Assembly (NCBI GenBank): GCA_028274465.1
Contig: CM051458.1
Location: 21,343,566-21,407,565, forward strand
Length of the DNA stretch: 64,000 nucleotides
Direction of reading: 5' to 3'
Source: Plantago ovata
Lineage: Eukaryota > Streptophyta > Magnoliopsida > Lamiales > Plantaginaceae
In this document: piece after piece, positions 1 through 11,702 of the stretch
Layout: the number at the start of each line of letters is the position of its first letter
Numbering within the stretch: position 1 is the stretch's first letter
The notes under the pieces: model-generated
Told to the model about the DNA's origin: nothing
What the model saw: only the letters and a program-made list of their open reading frames with translations
Databases searched by the model: none
Position numbers and translations under genes: made by a program

Positions 1-1035
1 TGTTACAATAGTTACTTCCTCTTCGGTCAATGGTGCTCGTGTTTGACTGCACAATTAAATTATACAGATCCAATTGTTAATATGAATATCAAATTAAAGT
101 TTATTTAATAGTATATTTTTTAAAAATTATCAGTATAATTTAGGTGTTATATACAGGTCAAACATGAACACCATTGACCAAAGAGGAAATTAGTAATGAA
201 ACAGAGGAAGTATTTAGTATAACTTTTTTTTTTTTTTTTTTTTTTTAGAAGAGTATTACTTCATTGATTTTTTTTGCTTTTCTGAAGTCTTATATTTCAT
301 ATCACTTCATCAATTTCTCCAATATAATCAAGTCAATAATCGGTTTGATTCAACTTTCACTACGAAATCATTATTATTTTGACTAAAAAAAGAAAAGAAG
401 AAGATAGTGTTAGGCTTTGTTCTCTTTAACTGAACTGATATGAACTGAACTAATTGAATTGAACTGAATTGAATGAAGCTGAACTGAACTTATTTGTAGT
501 ATAAAATACTATTAAGCAAATTTGAACTGAACTGAACTGGATTTAATATTTCTAAATTGAATTTAAAATAATCAATTTTCAGAGGAAAAGATTAGAGCGT
601 TACTATATTTAGTTGGGACCTATTTAGTTAGAGATTCAAAATTTATTAAAAATTACTTCATCGATTCCTCTAATATCATTAAGTCAACATATAATCTTCC
701 ATTATTCTACCTTTACTTCTAAATCATCAAACAATCTTCTTTATATTAGCAAAAATGTTCTATAAAATTCTGAAAAAAAAAAAAGAAGTACCACATAAGT
801 ATTTTTTAATATATTTATTGTTTAGTTTATCTTCCTAAAAACATTATCACTTAAATATTTTTTAATATTGTCTCATTTGATTTTAGTTTGTAAATAATTT
901 GGTAAATAAAAAAAAACATTGTAAATTAATAATACTGAAACTAATTAAGTTGTACAATAACTAATTAGTATAGATTCACCACACAACTAAATACGAATTT
1001 CGTTTGATAACTCAACAAAAATACATAAATACTAT
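1..1035. other. AT-rich intergenic sequence, no gene seen
   Basis: This stretch is AT-rich, with long T and A runs (about 222-246 and 770-785) and no reading frame that resembles a protein. The only patterned part is the GAACTGAACT-type repeat listed separately. Confidence 0.6.
423..541. repeat. Degenerate TGAACTGAAC repeat cluster
   Basis: Repeated units close to GAACTGAACT and AATTGAACTGAA occur at both ends of this interval, with a short AT-rich middle. Similar clusters are common in Caryophyllales genomes, from general recollection. No clear terminal inverted repeat or target duplication could be set, so this may be a MITE remnant or a simple repeat. Confidence 0.45.
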
Positions 1036-1096
1036 TGAAGTTGGACCAATAACACCTTAAAAGGCCTTGTTAAGGTGATAAGGTTATCCAACTTAT

Positions 1097-1471
1097 CACT
1101 ACAAGAAAAACAGAAAAACAGCAAATTAGCGACGCATAACCATGCGTCGCTAATTTTAGCGACCCCTAGCCCATACGTCGCTAATTAGTGACGCATGAGT
1201 TTTGGTCGCTAAATTAGCGACGCATGGTTATGCGTCGCTAAAATTAGCGACCCAATCTCATGGGTCGCTAATAATTAGCGACCCATGAGTTTATGGGTCG
1301 CTAATTAGCGACCCAATGCCATGGGTCGCTAAATTAGTGACCCATGTATCGATCCAGTTTCATGGGTCGCTAATACATTGCCCCAGAAATTAAAAAAAAA
1401 ATTAAAATTTGAATTGACCGGTCAAAAGAAAAAAAAAACGATATGCGACGCATGGAGCCATGCGTCGCAAA
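1097..1471 (+). repeat. CACTA 5' terminus and subterminal repeat array
   Basis: The terminal inverted repeat is followed by many copies of TTAGCGACSCATRR in alternating orientation. Adjacent copies form palindromes such as TTAGCGACGCAT...ATGCGTCGCTAA (1127-1155 and 1214-1243), and one further pair lies at about 1445-1469. In En/Spm these subterminal repeats are binding sites for the element's regulatory protein. The same role is inferred here. Confidence 0.85.
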
Positions 1472-1476
1472 TCTCT

Positions 1477-1485
1477 TATATAAAA
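1477..1485 (+). promoter_or_regulatory. TATA box of the CACTA transcript
   Basis: TATATAAAA lies just inside the 5' subterminal array and upstream of the transposase relic. A possible 5' UTR splice donor (AAAG|GTATTA) follows at about 1699. The position fits the element's own promoter. The assignment rests on motif and context only. Confidence 0.5.
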
Positions 1486-2662
1486 GCTGAGAGTCAGTCA
1501 GCTTTCACTCCCACGCCGCTGAAGAAACAGAAACACTCCCGTGTTTCTTCTCCTGACCCATCCAAATCGCCCATCTCCTATAATCTTCATTTCTTGGTCA
1601 TTTCGAACAAGGTTATACGCGTTTCGAAGCTCTTTCATCAAGGAACACGGTAGCTAGTCAATTGCGTGATTCTTTCACTATTTCTTCCACAATCAAAGGT
1701 ATTAATTTCTAACCCTAACTTTTCTAAATTTGAGTATTCTTCTTTTTTTTTTTTCCTATTTTAAGGAACTGTATGCATTGTACTAGTATCTATTATGTTG
1801 TGTAGCTCAAATTAGGGGTTGTACAAGTTTTGGTTGGTCACTTGATAGATTTGGGATGAAATTGGAATTTTAGGAATTGAGGCTTTTTTTTCGTTTCTTT
1901 TTGTTTGGGTTGAGCAGGAAGAAACGTAGTTTAACTCGTTGTTAGAAAGAAGATAAGAACCTAACTTTTCATATTTAATTGCTTTTTTTGCTGCTTCCTT
2001 TTTCGTATATATGGAGCAATTTCGAACACGCTTTTCGGTAGTTGTTCTCTAGTCAATTTGTGAGGATTAATAATACCCATGGATAGACCTTATAATACCT
2101 TATTATTATTCTAATTCGTGAAATTTTACATACCGATAGGCATCTTAATTTATCATGTGCTTATATTAATGGTCAATCAATATCGGGCTTCACATTAGAC
2201 AAAAAAGATCACTATATATCCTAATATAATTGCTACGGCATGTAGTACTGTAATTCACAAATGTCAAATGTGAAATCGCTGTGTAATTCATTAATGGAGT
2301 ATTAAATTGTAAGTTTTTTCAATACTTTAGATTTAGATATGAAGGTGTATGTTAATTAGTTAAAGTGAGTGTAAATTAATAGTCTATTATTAAAAAATAA
2401 AAAAATGATTTATTATTATGTTAATGTTGAGAAGAATAGCTATGTTTATTTCAGGTGGTGTAGTTGTGGATTGATTGATGTGGGTTTGGATTGATAATCT
2501 AGAATTTTGACTATGAAATTGAAATGCAATTTGTATTAACGAAATTAACTAAAATGCAAACTATAAAAAGAAAAAAAAAAAAGAGTATTCGGTCAAAGTA
2601 TTAATTTGCAAAATGTCTTAAAAAAAGTATTGAATTTCGAATGTGCCAGGTTAATCATCGAA

Positions 2663-5600
2663 ATGAATCCTGATCGTTCATGGATGTACCAACGAACGAT
2701 AAATGGGACTATTCAGTCAACTTTTATTGAAGGGGTTGAAGCCTTCATCGATTTTGCAATGAAACAGACCCATTGTTTGATCAATGGGAAGATGAAGTGC
2801 CCTTGCAAAAGTAATCAATGTCAGAATCATCCATTTCACGATCCATCTATGGTTTTAGAGCATTTGAAACGTAATAGTTTCATACCGAATTATGAGGTTT
2901 GGAATCATCATGGTGAGACTAAACCATTACGGATGGACTATACCAAGTTTGGAAAGGGTCGAAAACGTAAGGATAAACATGTGGATAATAGTGCTCCACC
3001 AGCCCAAACTACTCATGAAGTGTTGAATGACCGGATGGAGGAAATGGTGTGCAACGCCGCCGGTCCAGAGTTTGTGGACACTAGTGGAACCCAAGTTGTT
3101 GAGGAGCCCCCGAATCCCGAAGCAGAGGAGTTCTTTAACATGTTGGAAGCGTCTAAGAGGCCACTCTTTGAGGGGTGTAGAGTGAACGAGTTATCTTTCT
3201 TGTCTAGGTCAATGAGTTGCAAGGCCGATGGTGGCAACTTAGAACAAAACTACAACAGTATCCTTGAATTGTTCAAAGATGTTTTGCCTAAACCGAAATA
3301 TGTTTGGCCTGAACCGAACTATGTTCCAACCAACTTTTACCAAGCTCAAAAGAAGATGAAAGCAATGGGTTGCCTATGGATAAGATTGATTGTTGTCCCA
3401 GTATGTTCATGATTTACTGGGGGGAGGATGTTGACCTACTGAAGTGCAAACACTGAGGGCATGACTGGTACAGTCGTTACAAGGAGGGAGCTGCAATGAA
3501 ACGACAGAAGAAGAATCTTCCTTACAAGAAAATGTGGTACTTCCCTCTAACTCCTCGGTTGAAGAGGTTGTATGCTTCTGTGGCTTGTGCAGATAAAATG
3601 CATTGGCACAAGGAGCGAGTAGTCCCACCAGATGCACATGCTAGAATGGAGCACCCAGCAGATTCACCAGCATGGAAAGAGTTTGATGAGAAGTACAAGG
3701 GCTTTGCAGATGAGCCGAGAAATGTACGTTTGGACCTTTGCACAAATGGTTTTAACCCTTTTGGTAGTGAACGTAAGTACTCGTGTTGGCCAGTGATGCT
3801 CACACCGTACAACCTGCCTCCGGGTGATTGCTTGCATGAGCCGTTCATGTTCTTGATTGTGTTGGTGCCAGGTCCTGACGATCCAGGGCAGAAGTTGGAT
3901 GTCTTCTTACAGCCTCTCATTAGTGAGCTTCTTGAGTTGTGGGAGAATGGTGTTCCTGCATATGATGTTTCAACAAAGACGAATTTCACTTTGAGAGCAG
4001 CTTTGTTGTGGACTGTTAGCGATTTTCCAGCATACTCCATGCTTTCAGGTAGGAAAACATCTGGATTCAAGGCTTGTCCACATTGCTTGGATGACATTGG
4101 TTCCTTTAGACTTGTCAAGAGCAACAAAGAAAGTTGGTTTGATTGTCATCGCAGGTTTCTACCAGATGAACATCCGTTTAGGAAGAACAAGATTCAGTTC
4201 CTGAAGAACAAGGTGGAAATGAGCAAACCTCCAAAAGAACTAACTAGTGCACAACAGTTTGCTATTATTGAGCATTTGGGGTATAAGAAAGTGACTGAGG
4301 TTGGGTGGGAGAAGCATAACGACAAAATCAAAAGCAAGTATGGATGGAAGAAGAAAAGCATCTTATGGGACTTGTCATATTGGAGCAGTCTTCGTATACG
4401 ACATATGTTAGATGTCATGCATATTGAAAAAAATGTGTTCGAGAACTGCTTCAATACCATTTGCAACATTCCCAACAAAACAAAGGACACAGTCAAGTCT
4501 AGGGAGGAGTTGAGTACTTGGTGTAGACAGCCTGAGTTGTCAAAGAAGAATGATCAGGGTCAGTGGCCCAAGGCATCATACACATTGGACAAAGAAGGCA
4601 GGGAACGTTTGTTTGATTGGGTGAAGGCGTTAAAGTTTCCCGACAACTATGCCTCCAAATTGGGTCGTTGTGTGGATATGAATAAGACCAAGATGTATGG
4701 GATGAAGAGCCACGACTGCCACGTGTTCATGGAAAGGCTTATCCCAGTTGTATTTCGGGAGCTACTACCTACAGCCGTGTGAATTGCACTTACCGAGCTG
4801 AGCCTATTTTTCAAGAATTTATGCACAAGGGTTGTTGAAGTTGAAGAGTTAAAAACTCTTTAAAGTAACATACCCGTGATTCTGTGCAAGCTCGAGCGTA
4901 TCTTTCCGCCTAGTTTCTTTGATTCAATGGAGCATTTTCCTGTTCACCTGCCAGGTGAGGCGTTGGCAGCTGGACCAGTTCTGTACCGATGGATGTATCC
5001 ATTTGAGAGGTATGCAGTTGTAATTATTACTACTTAAATTATCCTTAAATAACTAAATTAAACATTTAACTTAAAATTGTATTACAAATACTTAGGAAAG
5101 TTGAAGAAATATGTGAAAAACAAAGCTTAACCTGAGGGTTCTATTGCCAATGCGTACCTTAGAGAGGAAGCTGCGACCTTCTGCTCATACTACTTTGACG
5201 ACCGTGTGATGACAAAGGCATTTAGGCCATCTAGGAACGCTGACACATTTGAGGTGCAAAAAGATCATAACCAAACACTTTCTATCTTTAGAGTCTCAGG
5301 GAGACCTTACGGTGCAGAACAAAAATCGTGGTTGACGGAGAAAAAGGAGCTAAGTGCAGCGCACTCTTATGTCCTCAAGAATTGCGCCGAACTTCAACAA
5401 TTCTTGGATGCATTTAGACGGTTAGTTGCTGTCGAAATACAATGAATATTAAATTGTAGTTAGTAAGATCATTATTGTGTTAATTCGTAAGATTCTTATG
5501 TGCAGGGTCTTCACAAACCGTATGTTGGCTGAGGATCCTTTAATGGCTGATGATCACTATTGCATATCTTCACGCACAGAGTTGGGATAATGAATTCTCA

Positions 5601-6251
5601 ATATGGTTCAAGGAGTTTGTAGATAATCCATTGAACAATCACCTCATAATTCCCTATTTAAAGTCTCTTGCATGGGAGCCATCCAAATTCGTAACCACAT
5701 TCCCGTCCTATATAGTGAATGGTCTTAGGTTCCAAATAGTCGTTGATGATACAACCAATGAAACATACAACAGTGGGGTTTGTGCATGATGTAGGAGATG
5801 ATGATGTGTGTGATTTCTACGGGACACTAAAAAGAATCATTCACCTTGAATATCCCGGTGTCCCCTTAAAGAGAATAGTTTTGTTTGATGTTGATTGGTT
5901 TGACCCCACCAAAGAAGGGACAAAGAGGCATGATCATTATGATCTCGTAGATATAAACTGGAAGAAGAAGTACAAGAAATACGAACCATTCATCTTGGGT
6001 ACTCAACCACTTCAAGTGGTTTTCCTTGAATATCCTGCAAAGAAGAATGGGGACTGGTGGCTGCTATACCTATAAATGCTCGTTCGAAAGTAGAGTACGT
6101 AGAGAAGGACGAGTCCATTAACAACTCTTACCAAGAAGAGTTTGTCGATCAACAAGCAAGATGGCATATACCTGCAGATGATGAAATAATACAGCTACAT
6201 GAGAAGGAGTGCATGGATTTAGTTCCAGAAGAACTCGTAGTTGGTAAGTAA
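2663..6251 (+). pseudogene. TNP2-type CACTA transposase, broken
   Basis: The N-terminal transposase-associated domain starts at MNPDRSWMY (2663) and has clustered Cys/His residues (CPCKSNQCQNH). The main transposase domain covers 3496-4782, with family-typical stretches such as PPGDCLHEP, ACPHCLDD and RHMLDVMHIEKNVFEN. DUF4218-like sequence follows at about 4795-5015 (DSMEHFPVHLPGEA). DUF4216-like sequence spans about 5720-6240 (VLFDVDWFDP, DQARWHIP-like). Breaks are visible: a 1-nt frameshift near 3370, an in-frame TGA near 3460, a stop near 4782, and further shifts near 4860 and 5790-6070. Introns may explain some gaps, for example around 5015-5095 and 5445-5505. The product would cut and join the element's ends in the nucleus, but this copy cannot make it as it stands. 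Confidence 0.88.
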
Positions 6252-6452
6252 GACGCGTAATAATGAATAAGTCGGTACTCAATAGTTTGGGTTGAACTAA
6301 TAGTATTTCTAGTTGATTGATAATACTTCGTCATTGTCCTTAATTTGTAGTTCGTTCATTTATAGTTAATATATGCACCAACAATATATGTTTTACATTA
6401 AATTGTGTACTAACTCCAGATCTTTGCATTTGTTCCATGTCTTATTTTTCAG

Positions 6453-8245
6453 ATGCCACGACAGAAGAGGCCATACGTGGCGAAGAGTCGGGAGCGCAGT
6501 GGACGTGAGCCTTCTCCGCCATCTGAGGGAGATGATCCGTCTTATGGATCACATGGTACTGAGTGTGAGGGGGGATGATTCAGAGACAGAGTCTGGGCCG
6601 AGCCATGTGTCTGAGACGACACAATCCAGTTGTGGATCGAACACGCATCCTTGGGCCGATTTACCTGATGATGGCTGTCATCCTTTGACTTTGACGAGGG
6701 GAGCGAAGTGGGATAGGAAGCCCGTTATGTACCCAAATGGCTCGAAGTAAGTATTGTGACTCTTTATAACTTTTCTTCATTTCATTTAAATGTATCATTA
6801 TATACACACATAATTTCTCTTATGTTTTTTACTATATTTTTTAAACAGGTTGTACCCTGGCTTATCTGCTAGGGCCTTGAGTAAGATCATCGATGGGAGG
6901 ATGGCGAAACCTGAAGAGGGTGGCGATAAGTGGAGCCACATCCCAGACCACTTGAGGATGTACTACTTTGAGGAGCTGCAAGTAAGTTCATATGTTTTTG
7001 TACACACCTATGAATGTGTTATGTTTGGATTGTAGTTTGCACAGGAACTTGGGTGATATGTTAGTCACATGTGTTGTGGTTGTAATGTGTTGTTCATTGA
7101 CTTGGGTGATATGTTAGTCACCGGATGAATGTACGTACTATGTTTGCATTGTGTTGATTATGAACTTGGGTGATATGTTAGTCACCAATGAATTTGCTAT
7201 GTTTGTATTTTGTTGTTCATGGACTTGGGTGATATGTTGATGAATTCACCATGGCATGTGTATGTTGTTTAAATGTTGCAAAAATCATACTACTTCCCCG
7301 TCAAGCTGCTACCACCTTTATGGTACAACTTCAACAAATTGGGAAGTAATACTTACAAGAACAAGATCAACCGTTGGAAGAAAAGGGGGAAGCCTAAATG
7401 GATGGAGACGTCAGAGTACTTGGATTGGTGCAGGTACTGGAAGCAATAAAAGGTGAGAGCTATAGCACTGAAGAACAGCAAGAACCGACGTTCTGCGCCT
7501 GTTGATGGAAAGGGTGTGTCCATCCATCATTGTGGATCTCGATCCATTGCCACATCTTATGTTGATTCGGTTAGTATATCCAGTCTTGTGTAACACTTTT
7601 TCAAGTTACTCATAAGACAATACTGGTTGAAAATTGATATGTTCTTTACAGATGGATTTGGATACTGAGGAGGTCCACACATACTGGTATTACTTTGAGA
7701 AAGCTAAGTGGGGTGCCAATAAGTGGACATATGACAGGGCTGGGCGTATTGCTGTAAGTAAATTTATTTGTGTGTTATATGTCATTTTGAATATATAATA
7801 GCTACCCATGTCACTAGCTAATGCCACCTCTATTTTACCATTTCAGGTTGCGTACCAGCATAGGATAAAGGACCAAGACCTCACCACTGAGGAGCTCAAT
7901 GCCATCTTTCTTGAGATCAACCCTCCAGACTCGAGGGGGGATGTCTATGGGTTGGGGAGTATGGGGCCTATTGTTGCTCCTCCTCCTCCTACTAGCAGCT
8001 CTCGTGGATCACGCTAGTCTCTTCATGAGTACGACTCACTCCAGGAGTCGCAGAGGTTGCTTAGGGAGGAGATGGCTAAGAAACAAGCGGATCTGGAGGA
8101 GCAGAATGCGATGCTGAAGGCAGAGGTGGAGACACAGAAGGTACAAGTGGAGGCACAGAAGGCACAGATGGAGGCACATGAGGCACAGATGGCACTTCTC
8201 TTCCAGAAGTTCAACGCGATGCATCCACAACCTCCTCCTTCTTGA
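6453..8245 (+). pseudogene. Second CACTA gene (Ptta/En-Spm plant transposase type), decayed
   Basis: The start MPRQKRPYVAKSRERSG lies at 6453. A stop or frameshift near 6570 is followed by an exon ending WDRKPVMYPNGSK before a GT at 6750. The next exon starts at about 6850 (YPGLSARALSKIIDGRM). Later exons run about 7275-7576 and 7652-7753, and the last exon begins near 7846. The order (a central Trp-rich region with WMETSEYLDWCRYW, then TYWYYFEKAKWGANKW, then a Gln/Glu-rich C-terminal coiled coil with QKAQMEA-like repeats at 8057-8245) fits the plant transposase family that accompanies TNP2. In-frame stops occur near 7450 and 8017. By analogy with TNPA the protein would bind the subterminal repeats. 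That role is inferred. Confidence 0.75.
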
Positions 8246-8515
8246 TCATATATGTACTACTTTTGTTGATACATTTGCCTACTATTAGTAAGGATCGGAT
8301 AACATTTTATGTTAGACTTTTTTAGTACTTTGCCAACTATGTGTACGGATAATATTTCATGATGCTTTTATGCTATTCGAAAGATTCGGAATTTTATATA
8401 TTATTTTATGTTTTTTGAATTAATATCTTCTAAAGCAGGTACAATTGGAAAATAAAAGCAGGTACAATTGGAAAATGAAATGAATGGGTAAAAGGAAAAA
8501 AAAATTTATGCCAAT

Positions 8516-8813
8516 TTAGCGACGCATAGACCCATGGGTCGCTAAAAAGTCAACAGAATTAGTGACCCATAGCATCATGGGTCGCTAAATCTGTTGACCA
8601 ATTTAGCGACGCATGGGTCTATGGGTCGCTAAATTAGCGACCCAAAAATTGGTCGCTAATTTAGCGACCCATAGAATGGTCGCTAAATTAGCGACGCATT
8701 ACCCCATAGGTCGCCTCGCCATTTAGCGACCAAGCGTTTAGCGACGCATTTCTATGCGTCGCAAATGCGTTTAGCGACCCATGGGGAGCAGTTTAGTGAC
8801 GCTCCTTGTAGTG
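8516..8813 (+). repeat. CACTA 3' subterminal repeats and terminus
   Basis: Copies of TTAGCGACSCAT in both orientations mirror the 5' array and end in CTTGTAGTG. The last part (GCAGTTTAGTGACGCTCC) lacks half of a hairpin that is complete in the related fragment at 9001-9080, so this end carries a small deletion. Confidence 0.85.
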
Positions 8814-9000
8814 TATATATGTGCTAGTTATAACTCTCACAAGTGATGTTGGATATTCTAACACGCCCCCTCACGTGTAGGCCGCGGTTAGTCGGCTCTA
8901 CACATGGAATCATAAATGCCATCATTGGGCAAGTCGGAATTATCACCGGCTGGGGCACCCATCATCAACTTGGCTCCTATACCATATTGAAGCTGGGGCA

Positions 9001-9080
9001 TCGCAAATGCGTTTAGCGACCCATGGGGAGCAGTTTAGTGACGCATGGGAGCGTCACTAAACTGCGTTTTTCTTGTAGTG
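9001..9080 (+). mobile_element. Relic of a CACTA 3' end in the next TRIM LTR
   Basis: About 80 bp match the 3' end of the main CACTA element and also stop at CTTGTAGTG followed by TAT and the same LTR sequence. This copy keeps a 15-bp perfect stem (GCAGTTTAGTGACGC pairing with its complement at 9051-9065) and a better terminal repeat. The rest of the element is absent. It probably arose by unequal recombination between TRIM copies. Confidence 0.75.
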
Positions 9081-9254
9081 TATATATGTGCTAGTTATAG
9101 CTCTCACAAGTGATGTTGGATATTCTAACACACCCCCTCACGTGTAGGCCGCGGTTAGTCGGCTCTACACGTGGAATCATAAATGCCATCATTGGGCAAG
9201 TCGGAATTATCACCGGCTGGGGCACCCATCATCAAGTTGGCTCCTATATCATAT

Positions 9255-9362
9255 TGAAGTTGGACCAATAACACCTTAAAAGGCCTTGTTAAAGTGATAA
9301 GGTTAGCCAACTTATATATGTGCTAGTTATAGCTCTCACAAGTGATGTGGGATATTCTAACA
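9255..9362 (-). repeat. Intact 108-bp TRIM LTR (CACTA empty site)
   Basis: This LTR reads across the point where the other copy is split: CCAACTTATATATGTGC is continuous here, while 1096/8814 has the CACTA element with TAT duplicated. It therefore records the pre-insertion sequence. Confidence 0.8.
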
Positions 9363-9645
9363 AATAGAAAGATATAATGTGAATGAACAATTAGAAAGAT
9401 GGGGTTTTAAAAATACATTAGAAAAGGAAAAAAAATCAAACGACCGGATGAGAAAATCAAGATCCATTCATGAATTATCTTCCCATTTGCCTTTTTTCAA
9501 CCTCATCGATCACATGCCAATATGGTTTGTGATTGACGCTTAGGAGGATGGCGACCTTGAACATTATTCAGATTCTAATTTTCAAGGGGATGTCGTTCCG
9601 TGTGGTTGCACGGTTAAAATTAACTAATTGATCGGAACAACTCAC

Positions 9646-9770
9646 GAATCCAGTGTATAGCTCGATACGTTCCGAGTCGTTCACCATCGAAATTAATAAA
9701 GAGGAAGAGATGGAAGTGAGAAGAAGCGGATTAGGGATGGAGAAATGGGGTGTGGAGGCATCTATTTATA
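9646..9770 (-). promoter_or_regulatory. Promoter and short first exon of an unknown gene (fragment)
   Basis: On the minus strand a TATAAATA box lies near 9764-9770. About 75 bp of UTR-like sequence follows, then an ATG at 9687 encoding MVNDSERIELYTGF, and then a GTGAG splice-donor-like site at 9641-9645. Downstream sequence to about 9400 shows no clear second exon. The protein family was not recognised. It may be a captured gene fragment, because a 60-bp piece from its upstream side is repeated at 16148-16208. Confidence 0.35.
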
Positions 9771-9826
9771 CTTAGGTTTGGAAGCCGAAAAAGGCAAATA
9801 TTGCGCAATTAATGCTGATTTCAAAC

Positions 9827-11035
9827 CCTGAGCGCCTCCATTATAATTGCATCTATATAAGGCAGGTGTGTCAGATCATTCTCTGTCACCCATCTATTTC
9901 TTCCGATAACCCTGTCAAGCTCTTCTTTCGCCTTTTCAATTATAACTGGCTGTTTACAAAGTTCCTGAATTGCCCATTCAACAACATTAGCCGAGCTTTC
10001 TGTGCCTCCGGTTAGTATGTCCTACAAATCAGTCATATGATCTATCACTAACGTAATAAATGCAATCAAAATATCACATCGATAACATAAGTATAGATAC
10101 TATGCTAATAGTACGATAACTTTTGGGGAGAACCTGGACAGCGATATCATACCAGTAGCCAGTAGATATATCGTATATATGGACTATATGCCATCAATTA
10201 TAAAATCAGATAGCAATTCATTGGCACAAGTAATTAATCATTTCGTATCTTCAGACAGTGACAATAAATCTAATTAAACATTACTTGTATTATTGCTTTG
10301 ACTCTCAGAGAAGGATCGTCAGCTGCTAGTTGGAGCACACAGTCCAGGACATCTTGAGGCATGAAGTCGCTAGTTGCTGCCCTATCCGCGAGGTGATCAT
10401 CAATCAAGCGATCTACGAACTTGTCGAACTTCTTCTGGTAGGCCTTCATTTTCTTAATACATCCTTGTAGATCCAGAAAACGGAGACACCGGTGCCAGTC
10501 ACCAATACAGAACACTCCATTGTGAATAAACCACTCCTGGATTAACCCTTGAAGTTCGTCCAGATTCTGGACTGCTTTCTCGTTCTTTGATCGGCTGAAA
10601 TGCGAGTTTACTTGGCGTTAGCATCTCTGAGGTCATAATTTTGCGTCTCTGTCGCAAGGAAGGCCCTAGAGGTGCCCATAATAAGTTGGAGCAATCGTAG
10701 TTTGTGTATTTCCCAGCAGCCAACAAAGGCCTAGACGCGAACACCTTGTCGTGGTTTTGCAGGAATTGTTTGGCCATCTCCGGGGAGGATACAACAATAA
10801 CTCGAGATGTGAAGAACTTGAGTAGCATGATTCCTCCATACTTTTGGGACAACAAGTGAAGAGATAAATGTTTGTTCGGACCAACAAGGTTAAGGTTGCC
10901 GATTATTGGCCATGGTTTTGGACCTGGTGGTACTTTTCGATTCTTAGGAGTTACTAGTACTAGTTTGGAGATGATCAGGAAGGCTAATGCAATTATGGTT
11001 GCTATTAAGGCTGCGTAAGTGTTGATGATTTCCAT
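9827..11035 (-). pseudogene. CYP92-like cytochrome P450, truncated pseudogene
   Basis: The N-terminus has a membrane anchor (about residues 5-27) and the proline-rich hinge PPGPKPWPIIGNLN, followed by A-type P450 sequence with a GKYTNYDCSNLLWAP-like region. Around 10575-10590 there is a 1-nt frameshift and an apparent internal deletion of roughly 70 residues relative to the family. Exon 1 ends at 10285 before a GT, and exon 2 starts at 10021 after TAG. The splice keeps the frame and gives the I-helix oxygen-binding motif GGTESSA. The match stops at the K-helix ExxR motif (EALR, about 9830). The haem-binding Cys loop is missing, so no functional P450 can be made. CYP92 assignment is by resemblance; another CYP71-clan family is possible. 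Confidence 0.85.
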
Positions 11036-11160
11036 GGAGTTTGGTTAAAGAGGGAGATAATGGACCTTGGAGTGTACGCAGGGCTCAATAAATAGGGAAT
11101 GGTAAATGGTAATGATAAGAAAAAAAGAATGGTATATTTAACCTCTTACCATACAGCCGG

Positions 11161-11702
11161 AGTTTTTTTTTTTTTTTTTTTAAAAAGCAAAATATATTAA
11201 TAATAAATAATAGAGTAACAATTACAAGTAGAGAGTGCATAAGAAGTGCACACAAATAGACACCTCAACCCAAGAACTTTACCCAAACCATAAGGAGTAT
11301 AAAAGCATGTTCAACCTTAAATTCGTTATAGCCGTACCGCAACCTAACCACCCCCTTCGTCTAGTATATCATCCTACTAGTAAGATGCCAAGAGTAGAAG
11401 GCGTGACGAGTTGAATCACCAAATCTAATTAGGTCCAACAAAATGATATACATTTCGTTGCAACTTTAGAAATTAGCAAGAAAACGAAAGATAAAAAATA
11501 ACGAAGACACATGATATCCCCAAATGGATTGTAAAGTACGCAAGAAGAGATAAAAGACCCAAACCCTATACAACACCTATAGACACGGCCACAACCGCTT
11601 AACATAGGCCAATAACCAGAGCAAGCGAAACAGCTGGAGGGTAATTGTTTGACGTTTCCATGTATTATGTGTCAGGATAGATAATTGACATAAACGGTAT
11701 AT
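11161..11702 (-). repeat. Possible non-LTR retroelement 3' tail and unassigned sequence
   Basis: A T-run at 11163-11180 is followed on the plus strand by sequence that, on the minus strand, reads like an AT-rich 3' UTR ending in poly(A). This resembles a LINE or SINE tail. No reading frame was recognised in the following 500 bp. Confidence 0.3.

Larger units (their letters stand above)
1097..8813 (+). mobile_element. CACTA (En/Spm) DNA transposon, full length but decayed
   Basis: The left end reads CACTACAAGAAAAAC and the right end, reverse-complemented, reads CACTACAAGGAGCG. The element is flanked by a 3-bp target duplication TAT (1094-1096 and 8814-8816), as expected for the superfamily. 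Both ends carry arrays of the subterminal motif TTAGCGACSCAT and its reverse complement. It encodes relics of the two standard genes, a TNP2-type transposase and a second plant transposase of the Ptta/En-Spm type. Frameshifts and stops in both mean this copy is probably not autonomous. It sits inside an LTR of a TRIM-like element whose uninterrupted copy lies at 9255-9362. Confidence 0.93.
1036..9362 (-). mobile_element. TRIM-like miniature LTR retrotransposon locus, split by a CACTA element
   Basis: Read on the minus strand, the repeat starts TGTTAGAATATCC and contains a TATATAAG TATA-like box. It is followed by a primer-site-like TGGTATAGGAGCCA (8971-8984; the plant initiator-Met site is normally TGGTATCAGAGC), a short internal segment of about 125 bp with no coding capacity, and a purine tract (GTGAGGGGG) directly before the next TGTTAGAATATCC. 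The order is LTR1 (1036-1096 plus 8814-8863, split by the CACTA element), internal 8864 to about 8990, partial LTR2 (9081-9130), internal 9131-9254, and complete LTR3 (9255-9362, 108 bp). Tiny LTRs and no coding sequence fit the TRIM class. Three LTRs and two internals indicate a tandem or recombined copy. A target duplication was not established (AATAC on the left against AATAG on the right is only a near match). Confidence 0.7.

Noticed and set aside
1097..1471. Regular short repeats that might be taken for a CRISPR-like array
   Set aside because: Spacing is irregular, copies alternate in orientation and they border a CACTA terminus; the genome is a plant.
1378..1653. 91-residue ORF at the CACTA left end
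   Set aside because: It spans the subterminal repeats and the TATA box and has no protein-like features; it belongs to promoter and 5' UTR.
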